DNA of 64,000 nucleotides from Actinostola sp. cb2023 (lineage: Eukaryota; Cnidaria; Anthozoa; Actiniaria; Actinostolidae). The notes beneath the pieces are model-generated. The model worked only from the letters and a program-made list of their open reading frames with translations, searched no databases and was not told where the DNA came from. The stretch spans positions 30,001 through 94,000 of the forward strand of contig JAUJYZ010000742.1 in assembly GCA_033675265.1 (NCBI GenBank), written 5' to 3'. The translations under genes and the position numbers were made by a program. Numbering within the stretch: the stretch's first letter is position 1; each line of letters begins with the position of its first letter. Positions 1-11,415 of the stretch are shown piece after piece.

Positions 1-996
1 CATTGTGAATAATGCATCAGTTTAACATCATACCTAACCATGGCCATTGATTTTAATTCATTTTACTTCAAACTCATCTCATTTCCGTGGTCATATTCAA
101 CCGTATTTGTGGTCATCCATTGAACATCTCGCCAAAGAATCATTCCACAAATAATGCATTTAATAAAGTGCCTAACCGTGACCATTCCACTTTACTTCAA
201 ACTCATTGCATTTCCGTGGTCATATTCAACCGTATTTGTGGTCATCCATTGAACATCTCGCCAAGGAATCATTCCACAAATAATACATTTTTACATCATG
301 CATAACCGTGACCATTCATTTCATTTCACTTTACTTCAAACTCATTGCATTTCCGTGGTCATATTCAACCGTATTTGTGGTCATCCATTGAACATCTCGC
401 CAAGGAATCATTCCACAAATAATACATTTTAACATCATGCATCACCGTGACCATTCATTTCATTTCACTTTACTTCAAACTCATTGCATTTCCGTGGTCA
501 TTTTCAACCGTATTTGTGGTCATCCATTGAACATCTCGCCAAAGAATCATTCCACAAATAATACATTTTTACATCATGCATAACCGTGACCATTCATTTC
601 ATTTCACTTTACTTCAAACTCATTGCATTTCCGTGGTCATATTCAACCGTATTTGTGGTCATCCATTGAACATCTCGCCAAAGAATCATTCCACAAATAA
701 TACATTTTTACATCATGCATAACCGTGACCATTCATTTCATTTCACTTTACTTCAAACTCATTACATTTCCGTGGTCATTTTCAACTGTATTTGTGGTCA
801 TCCATTGAACATCTCGCCAAAGAATAATTCCACAAATAATACATTTTTACATCATGCATAACCGTGACCATTCATTTCATTTCACTTTACTTCAAACTCA
901 TTGCATTTCCGTGGTCATTTTCAACCGTATTTGTGGTCATCCATTGAACATCTCGCCAAAGAATCATTCCACAAACAATACATTTTTACATTATGC
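1..996. repeat. 139-bp satellite array, about seven units
   Basis: The word CCGTGGTCAT recurs at 85, 214, 353, 492, 631, 770 and 909. The spacing is 129 once and then exactly 139 five times, which defines a tandem array of a 139-bp unit. Later units are nearly identical and the first two are more divergent and shorter, as expected at the edge of an array. The array ends abruptly at about 996 against a dispersed repeat. Short reading frames through it are repeat translations and are not genes. The array probably continues left of the window. Confidence 0.95.
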
Positions 997-1003
997 ATGG
1001 CGT

Positions 1004-1250
1004 CGTATTGCTTCGTTTAAGATGAAAGCTTTCATCCAAACCCATTTTCTCGAGGGCAAACCGAACCGAACAGCTCCATCGAGAGTCCGCCATATTGTTT
1101 CTAGCCTGCGTAGCAAGCGTTTTTTAGGCCACGCAAAGAGTTTTCGTTTTTTGGCCGCGCGAAAATTGGGGCGAGAGCAAAAAGGGGAAGGAGGGGGAGG
1201 GGGAAGGGCGAGAAGGAAACGCTTGCAGGCAAACCCCAGGCGGTGCTGAA
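1004..1250 (-). pseudogene. RecQ-like helicase 5' end fragment (copy 1) with its GC-rich leader
   Basis: Read on the minus strand, an ATG at 1093 opens MADSRWSCSVRFALEKMGL, the same N terminus as the fragment at 7511, followed by a stop caused by frame loss. Upstream of the ATG (1094-1250) is the same purine-rich leader that precedes the 7511 copy, now in inverted orientation. No helicase motif remains here. Relation to RecQ rests on the longer copy at 7511-7863, where this N terminus is joined to VLPTG and DQVNKLREKG motifs. It is a broken dispersed copy. Confidence 0.5.
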
Positions 1251-1753
1251 CACGGACCACGTGGTCCGGAACATCCAATGAGAACGCTCGATTGCCTAGC
1301 CGTGTTTTGAAGATTTTTGTGAACTTTATTTTCCAAGTGTGTGATTTATTTCGTCTATTAGAAAATTATTTTGAATATCTACACAAAACTTTTATATACA
1401 ATGTGAAGGTGGATATGTGAACTACGCCTGGATGGATTCTCAAGAGCAGGTAAGGTATTTTAGTACCTAAAATGTGTCCAGTTAGTATTGTGTCTTTTCA
1501 TTTTTCGTTCGTCAAACATTGAATATAAGTAGTAACGCACGAAGTGAATCCTACAGCGATCAAAGTAAGAATCCTTCATTTTTTTAGCACAGATACATTC
1601 TATAGATAATAAACTTGAAGAAAAAGTGAAGGGGCCCCAAAGGGCCTCTTCGTTTTAAAGGAGAAAATCGGCCTTGAAGTTCGCGAATTTCACGAATATT
1701 GAGTATTTGAAGTGACACTTCACACGTCACTATTCATAGCAACATATTTAATA
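1251..1753. other. No gene seen; short inverted repeat
   Basis: No convincing coding potential. A short hairpin of the type GAAGGGGCCCC...GGGGCC...CTTC lies near 1627-1652. A palindromic CCACGTGG lies near 1258. The rest is AT-rich spacer. Confidence 0.5.
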
Positions 1754-2775
1754 AATAACCGATAGTTTGTCATCGAGTCGTCAAAATTGCTGTGGAATCA
1801 CGAGGCGTAGCCGAGTGATTCCACTGAACAATTTTGACGACGAGATGGCGCAAACCGTGGTCTATCAGAAGACATACCACGACAAACTATTCGGTTATTT
1901 GTTTTTTACCACAAAAACAAAATAAATCGCGCAAGTTACCTACGAACATTTGCTCAAAAACATATTGCAGATCGCGCAATCATGGTATATAATTTTCTCG
2001 CTTTTTCATTGGTTGATGGAATTTGTAAACAAACATCTTGCCGTTTTGATTGGTTAGATTTTGACAAGCAACCATTTGAATGCTACTTGCAAGCTTGTCA
2101 AATCAGTTTTCAATTTTATCGGCAATCAGCCTTGTCTCGGGGATCAGCCCAAATCAGTTCAAAATCAAAGTTTTCAAGTCTGAAAGAAACTCTTAGAGAA
2201 TAATTATCAGTGGGGAAAGCTTCACCTTGTGCCTGGTCATTGTGTGAAATCTGAAAGATGCCTTTTTGACAGTCAACAAAGACGAAAAATACTCTAAAAT
2301 CTGGAAAATGCAGTCAATGGAGAAAAGCACGAGGTCGCTTGAAAAATATGAAATAACGTTAGATAACAGCACTTCAGCGGAGTATTCATGGTCTGTGGAT
2401 TTTCTCAAGTCATGGATTTATACCATCAGAGTGTCCAAAAGTCAACAAATCAACTTTTTTCCCCGTGAATAGCATAGATAGATCTAGTTTTTACTTGAAT
2501 GAAAGAACAAACTGTGGAGATCGAAGCGCTGCAACTGATGGAAAATTTGGCTTGCTAATGCTATGAACTGTGGATGTGATTTGTACGATAGTCAGCTCGG
2601 TATGTACTCTTACTCACTGTAAAAAATTGTAGCTGAAAACATGTTTTTTGTTTGATAAAATTAAAAATTTTGCATCATACGATCGATTGATGACGTCCTA
2701 CCGTGGTATGTACTCTGATAGACCACGGTTGATCGACCAATGAGAGAGCGAGAAATTGACTAGTTGTGGTAAATA
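1754..2775. mobile_element. Non-autonomous inverted-repeat element, copy A
   Basis: Two nested inverted repeats mark the left side: AATAACCGATAGTTTGTC with its complement near 1903, enclosing a hairpin around GTGATTCCAC. From about 1855 (CCGTGGTCTATCAGA) to about 2733 (TCTGATAGACCACGG) the ends are inverted copies of each other. The interior of about 850 bp recurs as a direct copy at 14764-15757. Reading frames inside are short and differ between copies, so it is a MITE-like element and not a gene. Confidence 0.65.
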
Positions 2776-3009
2776 GTTTTATTACTGCGTATCTTGAAGT
2801 ATTCTAGCATTATATCAGCCTGTGGATGTTTGTTACTTTAAAACTATAAATATATACTTTTCTCACTAGGTATGAGTTCAGAAAAGTCAGCCAAGACTCG
2901 GCAAGAGCGCAGTCAAGTAAGAGCTGAGAGACTGCATCTACTTGAGTACTTCTGTATACAGAGAAGGAATATGATAAATTCAGCTTTTGTTTTTAAATGA
3001 ATATTCTCA
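2776..3009. other. Spacer, nothing recognised
   Basis: AT-rich sequence between two repeat elements with no reading frame conserved in other copies. Confidence 0.5.
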
Positions 3010-3865
3010 TTACTCGGGCCCTTCCGAAGGAAGCCCGAGTTAGAAAATGCGTTTTCTTCTATCATTATTTTTCTTCGTAGGACACAAAATGTGAAGTATG
3101 TGATCTTATCGGTACAAAAAATGCGAAGTATGTGATCGTATCGAGTTCCAAGATTACTCAGCAGATAAGAAAGCAAGCTACACTCTGTCCCAAAATATAT
3201 GCGGGTTCCCATCGAGCGATTACTTGAAGCATCCTGGATATATTCGAATTTCGACAGCAAATGAAATCCGAAATGAAAACTAAAACAGCCAAATAATAAC
3301 GGAGAGCTTGGACTGAATGAAATTCCTAGTTCTGAATGGACTTTACGATGAGCCTATGTTGTATGGCGAAGTCGAGCCATCGATCACTTCCTTTTAAACA
3401 CGATCATGCAATCATTGTTTAACATGAGCAAGATCAATGTACGAAATTTGGGATCAGTGCTTGCTGCATGACTGCCGTCACGCCGTGGTTTCATTATAAT
3501 TAAACTCACGACCAACGCCGGTCATGTATAACTCCATCTATTGACAGAAAGCTATATGTACAGAAGTCATGCAAACAGTCGAGCCAGTCGAGTTATTTTC
3601 AGTAACTCATGATGGATGTTTATTTTATTCCACGTTTGAAAAATTCAGAAGGAAAAGGAATCGTAAAAATCGTACTTCAAAACTACATCAAAGCATTTAA
3701 GGAAAGCAAGGTCAATAGTTCGTAAATCGAGATCGTATAGCCCTTCATCTGGCAGACATATAGTCTCCCTCGTCACGCAACTGTCAGTCATTGTCAGGTC
3801 TCTCCTCACGCAACTGACATTGTCCTTTTCATAAGCCCGAGTGTACGCTCATTGAGCGTCTTGTT
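3010..3865 (+). mobile_element. Helitron/Helentron-like non-autonomous element with hairpin ends
   Basis: The left end is TTACTCGGGC followed by a hairpin, with ACTCGGGC at 3012 pairing with GCCCGAGT ending at 3040. The right end carries AGCCCGAGT (inverted repeat of the left end), then the palindrome ACGCTCATTGAGCGT and the terminal CTTGTT. The same two ends recur at 11416/12642, 22187/23362, 24279/26054 and, inverted, 21373-22135 and 26235-27949. No terminal inverted repeat of cut-and-paste type and no consistent long target duplication is visible. A near-terminal palindrome plus sub-terminal inverted repeats is known from Helitron-like, especially Helentron-derived, elements; the class assignment is inference. 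Confidence 0.6.
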
Positions 3866-3876
3866 GTACATGTAAT

Positions 3877-4168
3877 AGAGTGATTCTAATAAACCTGGGC
3901 ACTACTAATTATTAGTTGTCAGTGTTTATTAGATGCAAAGGAACAAAAGAAAACAAAAGAATGAGTGTCTAATAGTGTGTATTGGTGTAGTTTTAGTAGA
4001 GTGATTGCAATAAACCTGTGAAACAGTCAGTAGACTAGACACTGGTAGACTTTATTTCCATTGTTTTCTTTTGTGTTTATTAAACTATTACACACCAGCA
4101 TCTAATTTTTATTTCACAGGTTTGTTGCAATCACTCTAAATAACCCAGGTTAATTATTGGAATCACTA
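3877..4168. mobile_element. Two nested MITEs
   Basis: The outer element has inverted ends AGTGATTCTAATAAACC near 3878 and the complement of AGTGATTCCAATAATTAACC near 4168. An inner element at 3998-4137 has its own ends, AGAGTGATTGCAATAAACC and GGTTTGTTGCAATCACTCT. The similar ends suggest that one family member inserted in another. No coding capacity. Confidence 0.65.
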
Positions 4169-4921
4169 ATAAAAATATTTATTTGGTATCCACTGATTTA
4201 TCAGGTTGTACATGTAAATGCTCCTGTGAATAAAAAGCCACTACAATGGGAAACCAGTTACTGGTTGCACTTCTGCAATTTATTGGACTGTACTGCTGAG
4301 GGTCTGAAACCCTGTCCATGTTATAGGACAACAAAATCTAAAATACCTAGGACAGACTCACATAAAATTATATACCCTGTTCAGGGCAGATGCCAAAACC
4401 ATACCCTGTCCTGCTAGCAGCACGTCCCCATACATTTATATGAGAATCAAGTATGTAATACTTGATCATGAACCCCTGGCTAGGGGGATAAAAAATTCCC
4501 CACCCTAAAATAAAGCATCAGTATTCATTTCTATTGTACACTAGTCTTATTGTACAGCTGTAATATTTAATATTATTTCATACTACTACAGATGATAATG
4601 ATAATACATTATTATATTTTTTAGCAAATTCAGTTTGACACAAGGTACAGGTTAACATCCATTGCACATTGCATTCTCGACAATCACTTTGGCCTGGTGC
4701 AGTCCAATTCCCTTGATTGATGTTACCCACCTCCCTGATGTTACATGGTATACAAACACTACATAGCTTGTGTACATGTAATTAGTAATTCTTAGAGACT
4801 TGTTTTAATAATATCTGTATTGTTGATAAGGCCCGCTATTACCAGTTTGTATTGTACCTGTGTAAATAAAAATAAAACAAATAATGAATGATAAATGAAT
4901 ATTATAAACTAAATCTTACCA
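4169..4921. other. Spacer with a degenerate CCTGTCC-type repeat
   Basis: Around 4305-4430 there are repeated words such as CCCTGTCC, CCTGTTCAGGGC and CAGCACGTCCCC. They are related, in the opposite orientation, to the GC-rich minisatellite-like repeat at 30838-31240. No gene is recognised in the rest of the stretch. Confidence 0.45.
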
Positions 4922-5072
4922 TACTAGAGTGCTATTTAGAAAAGCGTGAAATAGTACTAACTTTAAATAGTACTAAATAGTGCTATTTCTATTGTTTTCC
5001 ATTGTTTCATTAGTGCTATTTAGTACTAATTAGTTATTTAGTTTTCAAGCTTTTCTAAATTGCACTCTAGTA
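4922..5072. mobile_element. 151-bp MITE with TA-type ends
   Basis: Ends TACTAGAGTGC and GCACTCTAGTA are inverted repeats, continued by ATTTAGAAAAGC and GCTTTTCTAAAT. A flanking TA dinucleotide duplication fits Tc1/mariner-like MITEs. A related element is at 36874-36996. Confidence 0.7.
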
Positions 5073-5149
5073 CATACATCGGGAACCATACATCAGTATA
5101 ACCATTTGTATATTTTATATAAAATTAGGTTTCTTTAGGACACACATTT

Positions 5150-5180
<31 letters not shown>

Positions 5181-5181
5181 C
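5150..5181. repeat. (ATT)n microsatellite
   Basis: Uninterrupted TTA/ATT trinucleotides. Confidence 0.9.
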
Positions 5182-5266
5182 AAACTGAATCAATAGTTGT
5201 GAGTTTTACTATCACAATGTAAATCAGTACGTGGACCAAGTACGTACTGTACTTTACGATCGATTC

Positions 5267-6027
5267 CATCCTCGGAAACCCAGGGGCTGTAGGGGAGGGG
5301 GAAAGGAAAGGGAAAGAGGGAAAAACAGCCCCTGGGGACATACTCTTACAGAACGAGTTCCAGAGAAGGTTAATGGGATTAAATGATTTAACGATCTGTT
5401 AACAAAAACTGCCAATCCAAATCAATTATCACTTTGAAGTTATCACTGAGCCATTGTTTATACTACAAACTGATGGATCTCGCTAAATTCTATTCTATTC
5501 TACGCTTGTTGTCGTCCGGTTGTATGGAAGAAGTTCAGAAAACCTCTAAAAAGGCTGTTAATGACTGCTTCCATGTTTGTGGCAAAGAATCTCTCGATAA
5601 AAGAAGAAAAAGAAATGTTGAAGATTTCGTGATCATTAACGAGAAAGTTGACCCCAATGTTCCTGTATGGAAACCTTTTGTGCTCTTCGTTTTGAAACGA
5701 GAAACTCCCCAAAAACGGCGCCAGGGAAAACTATGGATCACATGCAGAAAGAAGGGAAACGACTGCATTTAGACTACATATATATTGCCACATGGGAATC
5801 GTGCACTTTGAAGTAAAACGGGCTACCGGATGTCTTCGCACTATCTGTCATCGTGCAACGTACCGCTCTTTGCTGATTGGCCACAAAATATTTTTGTGGC
5901 CAATCAGAGCACATCTCATTAACTTCTCTGGAACTCGTTCTGTAAGAGTTTGTCCCCAGGGGCTGTTTTCCGACCCCTTTCCTTTTCCCCTCCCCCTCCC
6001 CCTACAGCCCCTGGGTTTCCGAGGATG
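5267..6027. mobile_element. MULE-like non-autonomous element with 9-bp target duplication
   Basis: Terminal inverted repeats begin CATCCTCGGAAACCCAGGGG and end with its complement. They extend for about 100 bp through a polypurine/polypyrimidine block. Both sides are flanked by the identical 9-mer GATCGATTC (5258-5266 and 6028-6036). A 9-bp duplication is typical of Mutator-like elements. A 112-codon frame inside (5434-5772) has no recognisable family and may be chance. Confidence 0.75.
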
Positions 6028-6036
6028 GATCGATTC

Positions 6037-6840
6037 CAACACTACAATACACGTCGATAATTTATATGAGTTGCTCGTAATATTTGGCAGCCTGTCAAAC
6101 ACTACTATGGGCTGAATGTTGTTTGACTTCAGAAGTTCAATATAACTCATAAATAGGTCAACATATAAACTAGAGAGAAAGCTAAGAAGTATGTTATATA
6201 AAGGAGAAGAATAAGCTATAAGCTTACATCAAAACTTCACGAGTCTACGGGAAGTTCAACTCACCGTGAAGATAACTGCTCCTTTGTGTATCCAGCAATA
6301 CCCATTTACTGACGCAGATTTTCCAGAAAGAGTGGATATGTGTATATCGGAGGTTGTGTGTCGAATATATAGAAGAAGACCGCTATAAACCCATTGAATC
6401 ACAGAGTCACTTAGTTGTTTACACTTCGACGTCCAGATGCAAATGAGTAAAAATTTCAATTTGTCCCATCGTGCTTTGCGCTCCGTGTCCAACACCGCCT
6501 GGGCAAACCCTGTGATTTTGAAAAACGCCCCTTGACATTTGACGGTTGAATGAATTCATATCGTGACAGCTTATCAGTGAAGTAGCCAATCCCAATGAAG
6601 CTATTATACGGCGGAAGTGAAATTTCATTTTGGATCTGTCACAAATCATAAAAATATCATCGAAGGAAGTGTTTGGAATTTAGAGATAACACTATAAACA
6701 AACGCACAAAACGATCTAGTAGAGTCGTACCTCAACATTGATGACCTATAGACTTAGTTAACTGGAGGTGGAGAACTCTTCAAGTTAAAGAAGTAATCGT
6801 AAATTCAAGTGGGAATGTTGTGGTAAGAATTCCTCGCGAT
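6037..6840. other. Spacer, no gene recognised
   Basis: Short frames on both strands show no recognisable family. The segment at 6502-6530 is an inverted match to 7347-7376, so a piece of the dispersed repeat that also precedes the RecQ fragment is present here. Confidence 0.4.
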
Positions 6841-7312
6841 GAAGAAAGTAAACAAGAATTGGCAAGCTGCCTCTCATACTTCTTCAAAGACGAAATGATT
6901 TATTTTTGAAGGGCATCTTCCGCCGAGGCGAACAGCAACTGAAATTTCCCGCTTACGATGTCATATAGATCGCATTCAGGTATTGAGCTGGCACTGTTTA
7001 ATCCGATGGAGGACGCCTCTAGTATTTGATCTTTTATTATACTTTTGAGCGGGCAAATTACCAAGTGTTTACACATGCATGTTGCTTCGCCATCGCCAGA
7101 GTCTGAAAAATTAAACTTTTTCCGAAGCAAGTCGGAAGAACAGTAAGCAAATCTCCTCCACGCATTAGTTGTGTAATCGAGGACATCTGTTCAGGACGCA
7201 AAATGCGGTTTAAAAATCCTAGCTCCGAAAGAGAATTCAACGCTCTATTTATTTCTTCATGAACACTCGATGAAATGTAATCACCTGATGGGTTGTCAAT
7301 CAACAGTACCAC
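6841..7312 (-). pseudogene. RecQ-like DNA helicase fragment (motifs 0-Ia)
   Basis: The minus strand reads a helicase start in pieces. A motif 0-like ILRPEQ and a Walker A-like LPTCFGKSLIFQ occur in one frame (7058-7312). HLVICPLKSIIKDQILEA and LYDIVSGKFQLLFASAEDAL follow in another frame (6900-7130). In RecQ enzymes these correspond to LRPEQ, LPTGxGKSxxxQ, SPLxxLMxDQ and the segment before the DEAH box. The frame changes near 7100 and a stop follows about residue 76 of the second piece. The usual G of PTG is C here. It is a truncated, frameshifted copy of superfamily 2 helicase, with the DEAH box and everything C-terminal missing. Confidence 0.7.
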
Positions 7313-7339
7313 GCCGCGCCAATCAGAAACCCCGTTCGC

Positions 7340-7863
7340 TCACGAACGGCGTTTTTCAAAATCACAGGGTTTGCCTGCAAGCGTTTCCTTCTCGCCCTTC
7401 CCCCTCCCCCTCCTTCCCCTTTTTGCTCTCGCCCCAATTTTCGCGCGGCCAAAAAACGAAAACTCTTCCGCGTGGCCTAAAAAACGCTTGCTACGCAGGC
7501 TAGAAACAATATGGCGGACTCTCGATGGAGCTGTTCGGTTCGGTTTGCCCTCGAGAAAATGGGTTTGGATGAAAGCTTTCATCTTAAACGAAGCAATACG
7601 ACGCCATGAAGAGCATTGTAACACTCAACAATGATACTTTAGTAGTTTTACCCACTGGTTTAATACGGCAAATCGTTAATTTATCAATGTTTGCCCGCGC
7701 CGTTTCGCCGTTTGCCGCTCGTTTATGATTACATGAAATCCTCTGCCTCTGACTCTAAAAAAGCACTGTGCTTATCGTCTCTCTGTTGAATTCCTTGATG
7801 GTGGATCAAGTAAATAAGTTAAGAGAGAAAGGGATGTCGATCTCTAAATGGAAAGTTGATGAG
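7340..7863 (+). pseudogene. RecQ-like helicase first exon, decayed (copy 2)
   Basis: After a polypyrimidine-rich leader (7360-7510), an ATG at 7511 opens MADSRWSCSVRFALEKMGLD. Helicase-like words then continue in other frames: FILNEAIRRHEEH, TLVVLPTGLIRQIV near 7633 and LMVDQVNKLREKGMS near 7800. The piece ends in GAG/GTAATA, a plausible splice donor at 7864. Several frameshifts break it. The P-loop lacks the GKS residues expected after PTG, so it could not bind ATP. An inverted copy with the same loss is at 13640-13975. Confidence 0.6.
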
Positions 7864-8560
7864 GTAATAAAATAATACGTGAACTGGTTTGTTTATATCG
7901 GGTTGTTATTGTAGCCAAGTGAAGTTTTAGTTATAAATTAACTAGTTTATTTTTGAAATCGTTATTGAAGCTCACATACAATGTAGCTTGTTCAAGTCTA
8001 AACCGAAAGGCACTAGGTTTTTGGTGTGTCAGGATGGATTTCCTACGTATTGGCACCAGGTCGACAAAGGAATGTCTTTATAGTCGTCAATTTTGTGCAA
8101 TGGTTTACTTGTTTATATTATTAATAGTATATCAATTTCATCCCGTAAAGTATAATTCATCGTAATTGTTATGTAAGCGAATCTTTGCTTTGAATACTGA
8201 ACCAGTTCTGTCCTAGCCTTCGTCCTGTGTGGTTGTCAAAGTTTGAGTTCGATACTCTCGCCGCGTATCGCGTCCTTCTGAATCTCCCTCGTTCCTCCGG
8301 TCTATCCCCACCTCAGGCCACATGAATTCTCTTTATTTTCAATTTTAGTCAGAAGAAGATATCAGTAAGCATGGCAATCTGTTTGTTTTGAAGAAATATC
8401 AATTCATTTCCGGTTTCTTTCTTTGTTTTCCTAAGAACCAATCACAAAGCATGAAATGTTGGACTTTTCCAGAGCCAAGTTCTTTCGTCGAGCATGCGCA
8501 GTAAGAAATAACGGCTCTGGGGACGAGATTGATAGGAGTCGTGATTCCCGATCTAAAAAG
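7864..8560. repeat. Downstream part of the RecQ-bearing repeat
   Basis: This stretch is shared, in inverted orientation and with indels, with 13330-13650. Examples are the words around CGCGTATCGCGTCCTTCTGA and CTTCGTCCTGTGTGG. It probably represents former intron and flank of the helicase copy. A small element with CCAGAGCC/GGCTCTGG ends at about 8470-8523 recurs in direct orientation at 14046-14099. Confidence 0.55.
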
Positions 8561-8608
8561 CGGCTAAATTAAATGTGTTGGCCAAATGAAGGATACAAAG
8601 ACGAGGTA

Positions 8609-9154
8609 TACACCTTATTCACGCGTGCTGGTTTTCGAGATCAGAATACTAGGATCTTTCACATACAAATGACCACTGCCATCTGAAAAAGCAATTATTC
8701 ATCAATATTTTTGGAAATTTTCCAATAGTATTGGATAAAATCTCGAGAAGATATCGTAAATGACATTTATAGGGTTTAATATGGGATTTTGCCGTCATGC
8801 GTACCAATTTTTTCGAAATTGCTTAATTTCCAGGTTTAATACTTTCCACTAAAATAAGTTATTAATATAAGATAAGTGTAAATGTTTTAGGGCAAAATGA
8901 CATGTCCTTGCGGAGTTATGAACGTTTTTAATTCTGAAAATACATCAGAACGAGGCTTGGTACGCATGACGGCAAAATCCCATACTAAACTCTATAAATG
9001 TCATTAACGATATCTTCGCGGGATTTTATCCAATACTATTGAAATTTTCCAAAAATATTGATGAATAATTGCTTTTTCAGATGGCAGTGGTCATTTGTAT
9101 GTGAAAGATCCTAGTATTCTGATCTCGAAAACCAGCACGCGTGAATAAGGTGTA
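8609..9154. mobile_element. Foldback MITE with TA duplication
   Basis: Both ends read TACACCTTATTCACGCGTGC and its complement, flanked by TA. The inverted similarity continues inward for about 230 bp on each side (CATACAAATGACCACTGCC, TAAATGACATTTATAGGG). The element can therefore form a long hairpin with a short centre near 8880. TA duplication suggests the Tc1/mariner/IS630 group. No coding capacity. Confidence 0.75.
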
Positions 9155-9177
9155 TAAAGCAACAAGTCAGAGCCCAG

Positions 9178-10300
9178 GGGCCGGTTGCATAAAATCTGTA
9201 CTTAAGTGTTCACTTAAGTGAGGCACTTAAGATTGTGTTACGGGTTTCCTAAAGCGTGTTGCATGAAGCTTACTGAACACTTTCGTAAGTGAATTACTTA
9301 AGAGTGAATTTACGGGGACACTTAAGTGCTTGGCTAAGCATAAATATTTTTAATTCATAGAACTCATAGAATTTGATTACAGAAATGTATAATTAACAAA
9401 ACCTATAGAAGCTAATAAATCAAAAAGCTTTCAAAAATGAATAACATCGATTGTACAAAAATGTAAACGGATTACTTGATGACTGATGAAGGAAAGTAAA
9501 ATGAGCACATTTATATATCTATTCAGTTATTTGTGCGAGTTCGTCTTTTGCAATTGTAATTTGTAGGTCTAGCAATTGTTCATTCTTTCTTAATACTCGC
9601 ATTTTAATCTCATGTTCCTCTTTTAACTGTTGTTCGTACAGATTACTTATGATTGTGGTGTCGCCTGCTCTCACTTGTGGACTTTTCTTTTCTTCTTTCT
9701 TTGGTTGTTGTGGCACATTGTCCTCCCAACTAATATATTGCTCTGAGTTGAACTGCTCACTCGTCGTTTCTAAGTCTTCATGACCATCTGACTGTTCTCC
9801 ATCTAAACTATTCTAGCGGCAGGAAAAATAAAAACTATAAATGACAAACTTTGCTTGTCGAATCTTCTTTACATAAAATGTGCATACATGTATGCTGCAA
9901 AATAGCGCTAAATAGCACAATACTTTTTCCTGAAAATATATCTCCAAATTATTTCAAATAAACACATCTACAATACAAGGCTATGATATGTTTATAAATT
10001 AAAAATATTGAAGGAAATTTTAAACTGAAAGTAAAATTTTCCACGACGCACTTAGTTTTACGGGACCTCTAGGGCTCCCGTAAATTTACGGACGACTTCT
10101 GCACTTAAGATATGGGCGCAATACGTTTGTGCAACACCCGTATATGTCGTTGCGTAAACAGCACTTAAATGGTCACTTACGATAATCGTAAGATCCAATA
10201 CTTAAGTGAAACTCTTAAGTGAGCAATTAACTCATTCTTTGCAACAGTCTTAAATTACGAGTACACTTAAGTAGACTCGTAAGTTTTATGCAACCGGCCC
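9178..10300. mobile_element. PIF/Harbinger-type deletion derivative
   Basis: Terminal inverted repeats GGGCCGGTTGCATAAAA and its complement are bounded by a 3-bp duplication CAG (9175-9177 and 10301-10303). That duplication is one of the known Harbinger target types. Many CACTTAAG-like words crowd both sub-terminal regions. The interior keeps one exon-like frame of an accessory protein (9518-9815) and no transposase, so mobilisation would need a helper in trans. Confidence 0.7.
9518..9815 (-). pseudogene. Last exon of a Myb/SANT-like Harbinger accessory protein
   Basis: The minus-strand frame ends LKEEHEIKMRVLRKNEQLLD and about ten further residues. This is a charged C-terminal helix typical of Myb/SANT-like proteins encoded with Harbinger transposases. 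It can be read upstream to a candidate splice acceptor near 9815. The DNA-binding Myb region expected upstream is absent, so this is a remnant inside the deleted element 9178-10300. Function, if the full protein existed, would be binding sub-terminal sites and escorting the transposase. That role is known for the family and not shown here. Confidence 0.45.
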
Positions 10301-10303
10301 CAG

Positions 10304-11415
10304 GCATCCACCACGGCTTAGAAATTGCACACAAATCCTAACTTCGGCGTTCATCGATCGTTGTTCAGCGCTCGTCAACAAATCGAAATTCACAAGACAA
10401 CTCGGACCAACATCGAATAAATACAACTCAAAACCTCAAGAAAACTACACAGGGGACTTCAAAAACTATTATTCTTTATTTCTAGTATTTTTTAGGGAAC
10501 GATATAGAAAAATTATGCTTTTGAGAAACAAACAAACTCATAAGACTCAAAACTATAAAATGACCGGTTGAACCAAGATTTTTCGCTCAAAACCACAATT
10601 TCTTGCTCAAATTTCTACACCAATTTGTTCTTTAATTTTCAGACTACTGTTGTGAAGACATTTTTGAGAATCTCATACCCTTTGAAGGCTTTCTAAGAGC
10701 TCATTCCTGATCCAACCGAACGACTGAAAATCCAAAGACGTCACGATCCACTGATTTCTACGTATGGGCTACCTGTAACCACAGGAAGCCCAATTATACA
10801 ACTGACACACACGAACATTCAGTGAAAATCTTTATCGTCCAAGAAGATAAGCACACGAATAGCTGGACGTCTATGTGTTCTACTAGAAAGGAAACCACAA
10901 GCTTATATTTATGGTATTTTATATTTCGAAGTCTAAATGAAAAATCGACCGACAACAACTATCAATCGTTGAATACATTTTTATATACCACCCCAAGATA
11001 ATGGTCTCTTGATTTTACTTTTAAAATGTTCAAATATTTTCACTCTAAGAGCGAAATATAAAACATACCGCATTGATCACGAAGGATAACTGCGACATGT
11101 GCTGGTTCCAGGTAGAAAAGGGAAGCTTTCAAGCAAAAATCAAACTCGTATACAAACTTGATTTCTCTCAGTTAGTATACATGTATCACTATCCTGAAAA
11201 ACCTTTGTTATTCAAATCAAGAACTCTTTGTAGAACGAGGCATACAACAATATGAACTATTGTTATTCAAATTTTCAGGAATTCAGGACGGTGATATACT
11301 GAGAAAGCCCCCACACTGACACTTCCACAGGGATCCCAAGTCTACTCTGGTCCTCAGCATGTACTGCATGCAATCCGGCACCAGGGCACGAGTGAACCCT
11401 GCTAACAGGGTCTAG
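10304..11415. other. Spacer, nothing recognised
   Basis: AT-rich, with only short frames. The word CACAGGAAGCCCAATT at about 10789 matches the terminal GGAAGCCC motif of the hairpin-ended repeats. Confidence 0.45.

Noticed and set aside
1..996. CRISPR array
   Set aside because: Units are contiguous with no unique spacers, and the DNA is eukaryotic.
87..1249. Frames with NRICGHPLNIS repeats
   Set aside because: They are produced by the 139-bp satellite unit; the repeat, not a repeat protein, is the simpler explanation.
5434..5772. 112-codon frame as a gene
   Set aside because: It lies inside a small non-autonomous element, overlaps antisense frames and has no recognisable motif.
6780..6908. 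Plus-strand frame ending SCLSYFFKDEMIYF as a gene end
   Set aside because: It is antisense to the continuing RecQ-like sequence and has no family.
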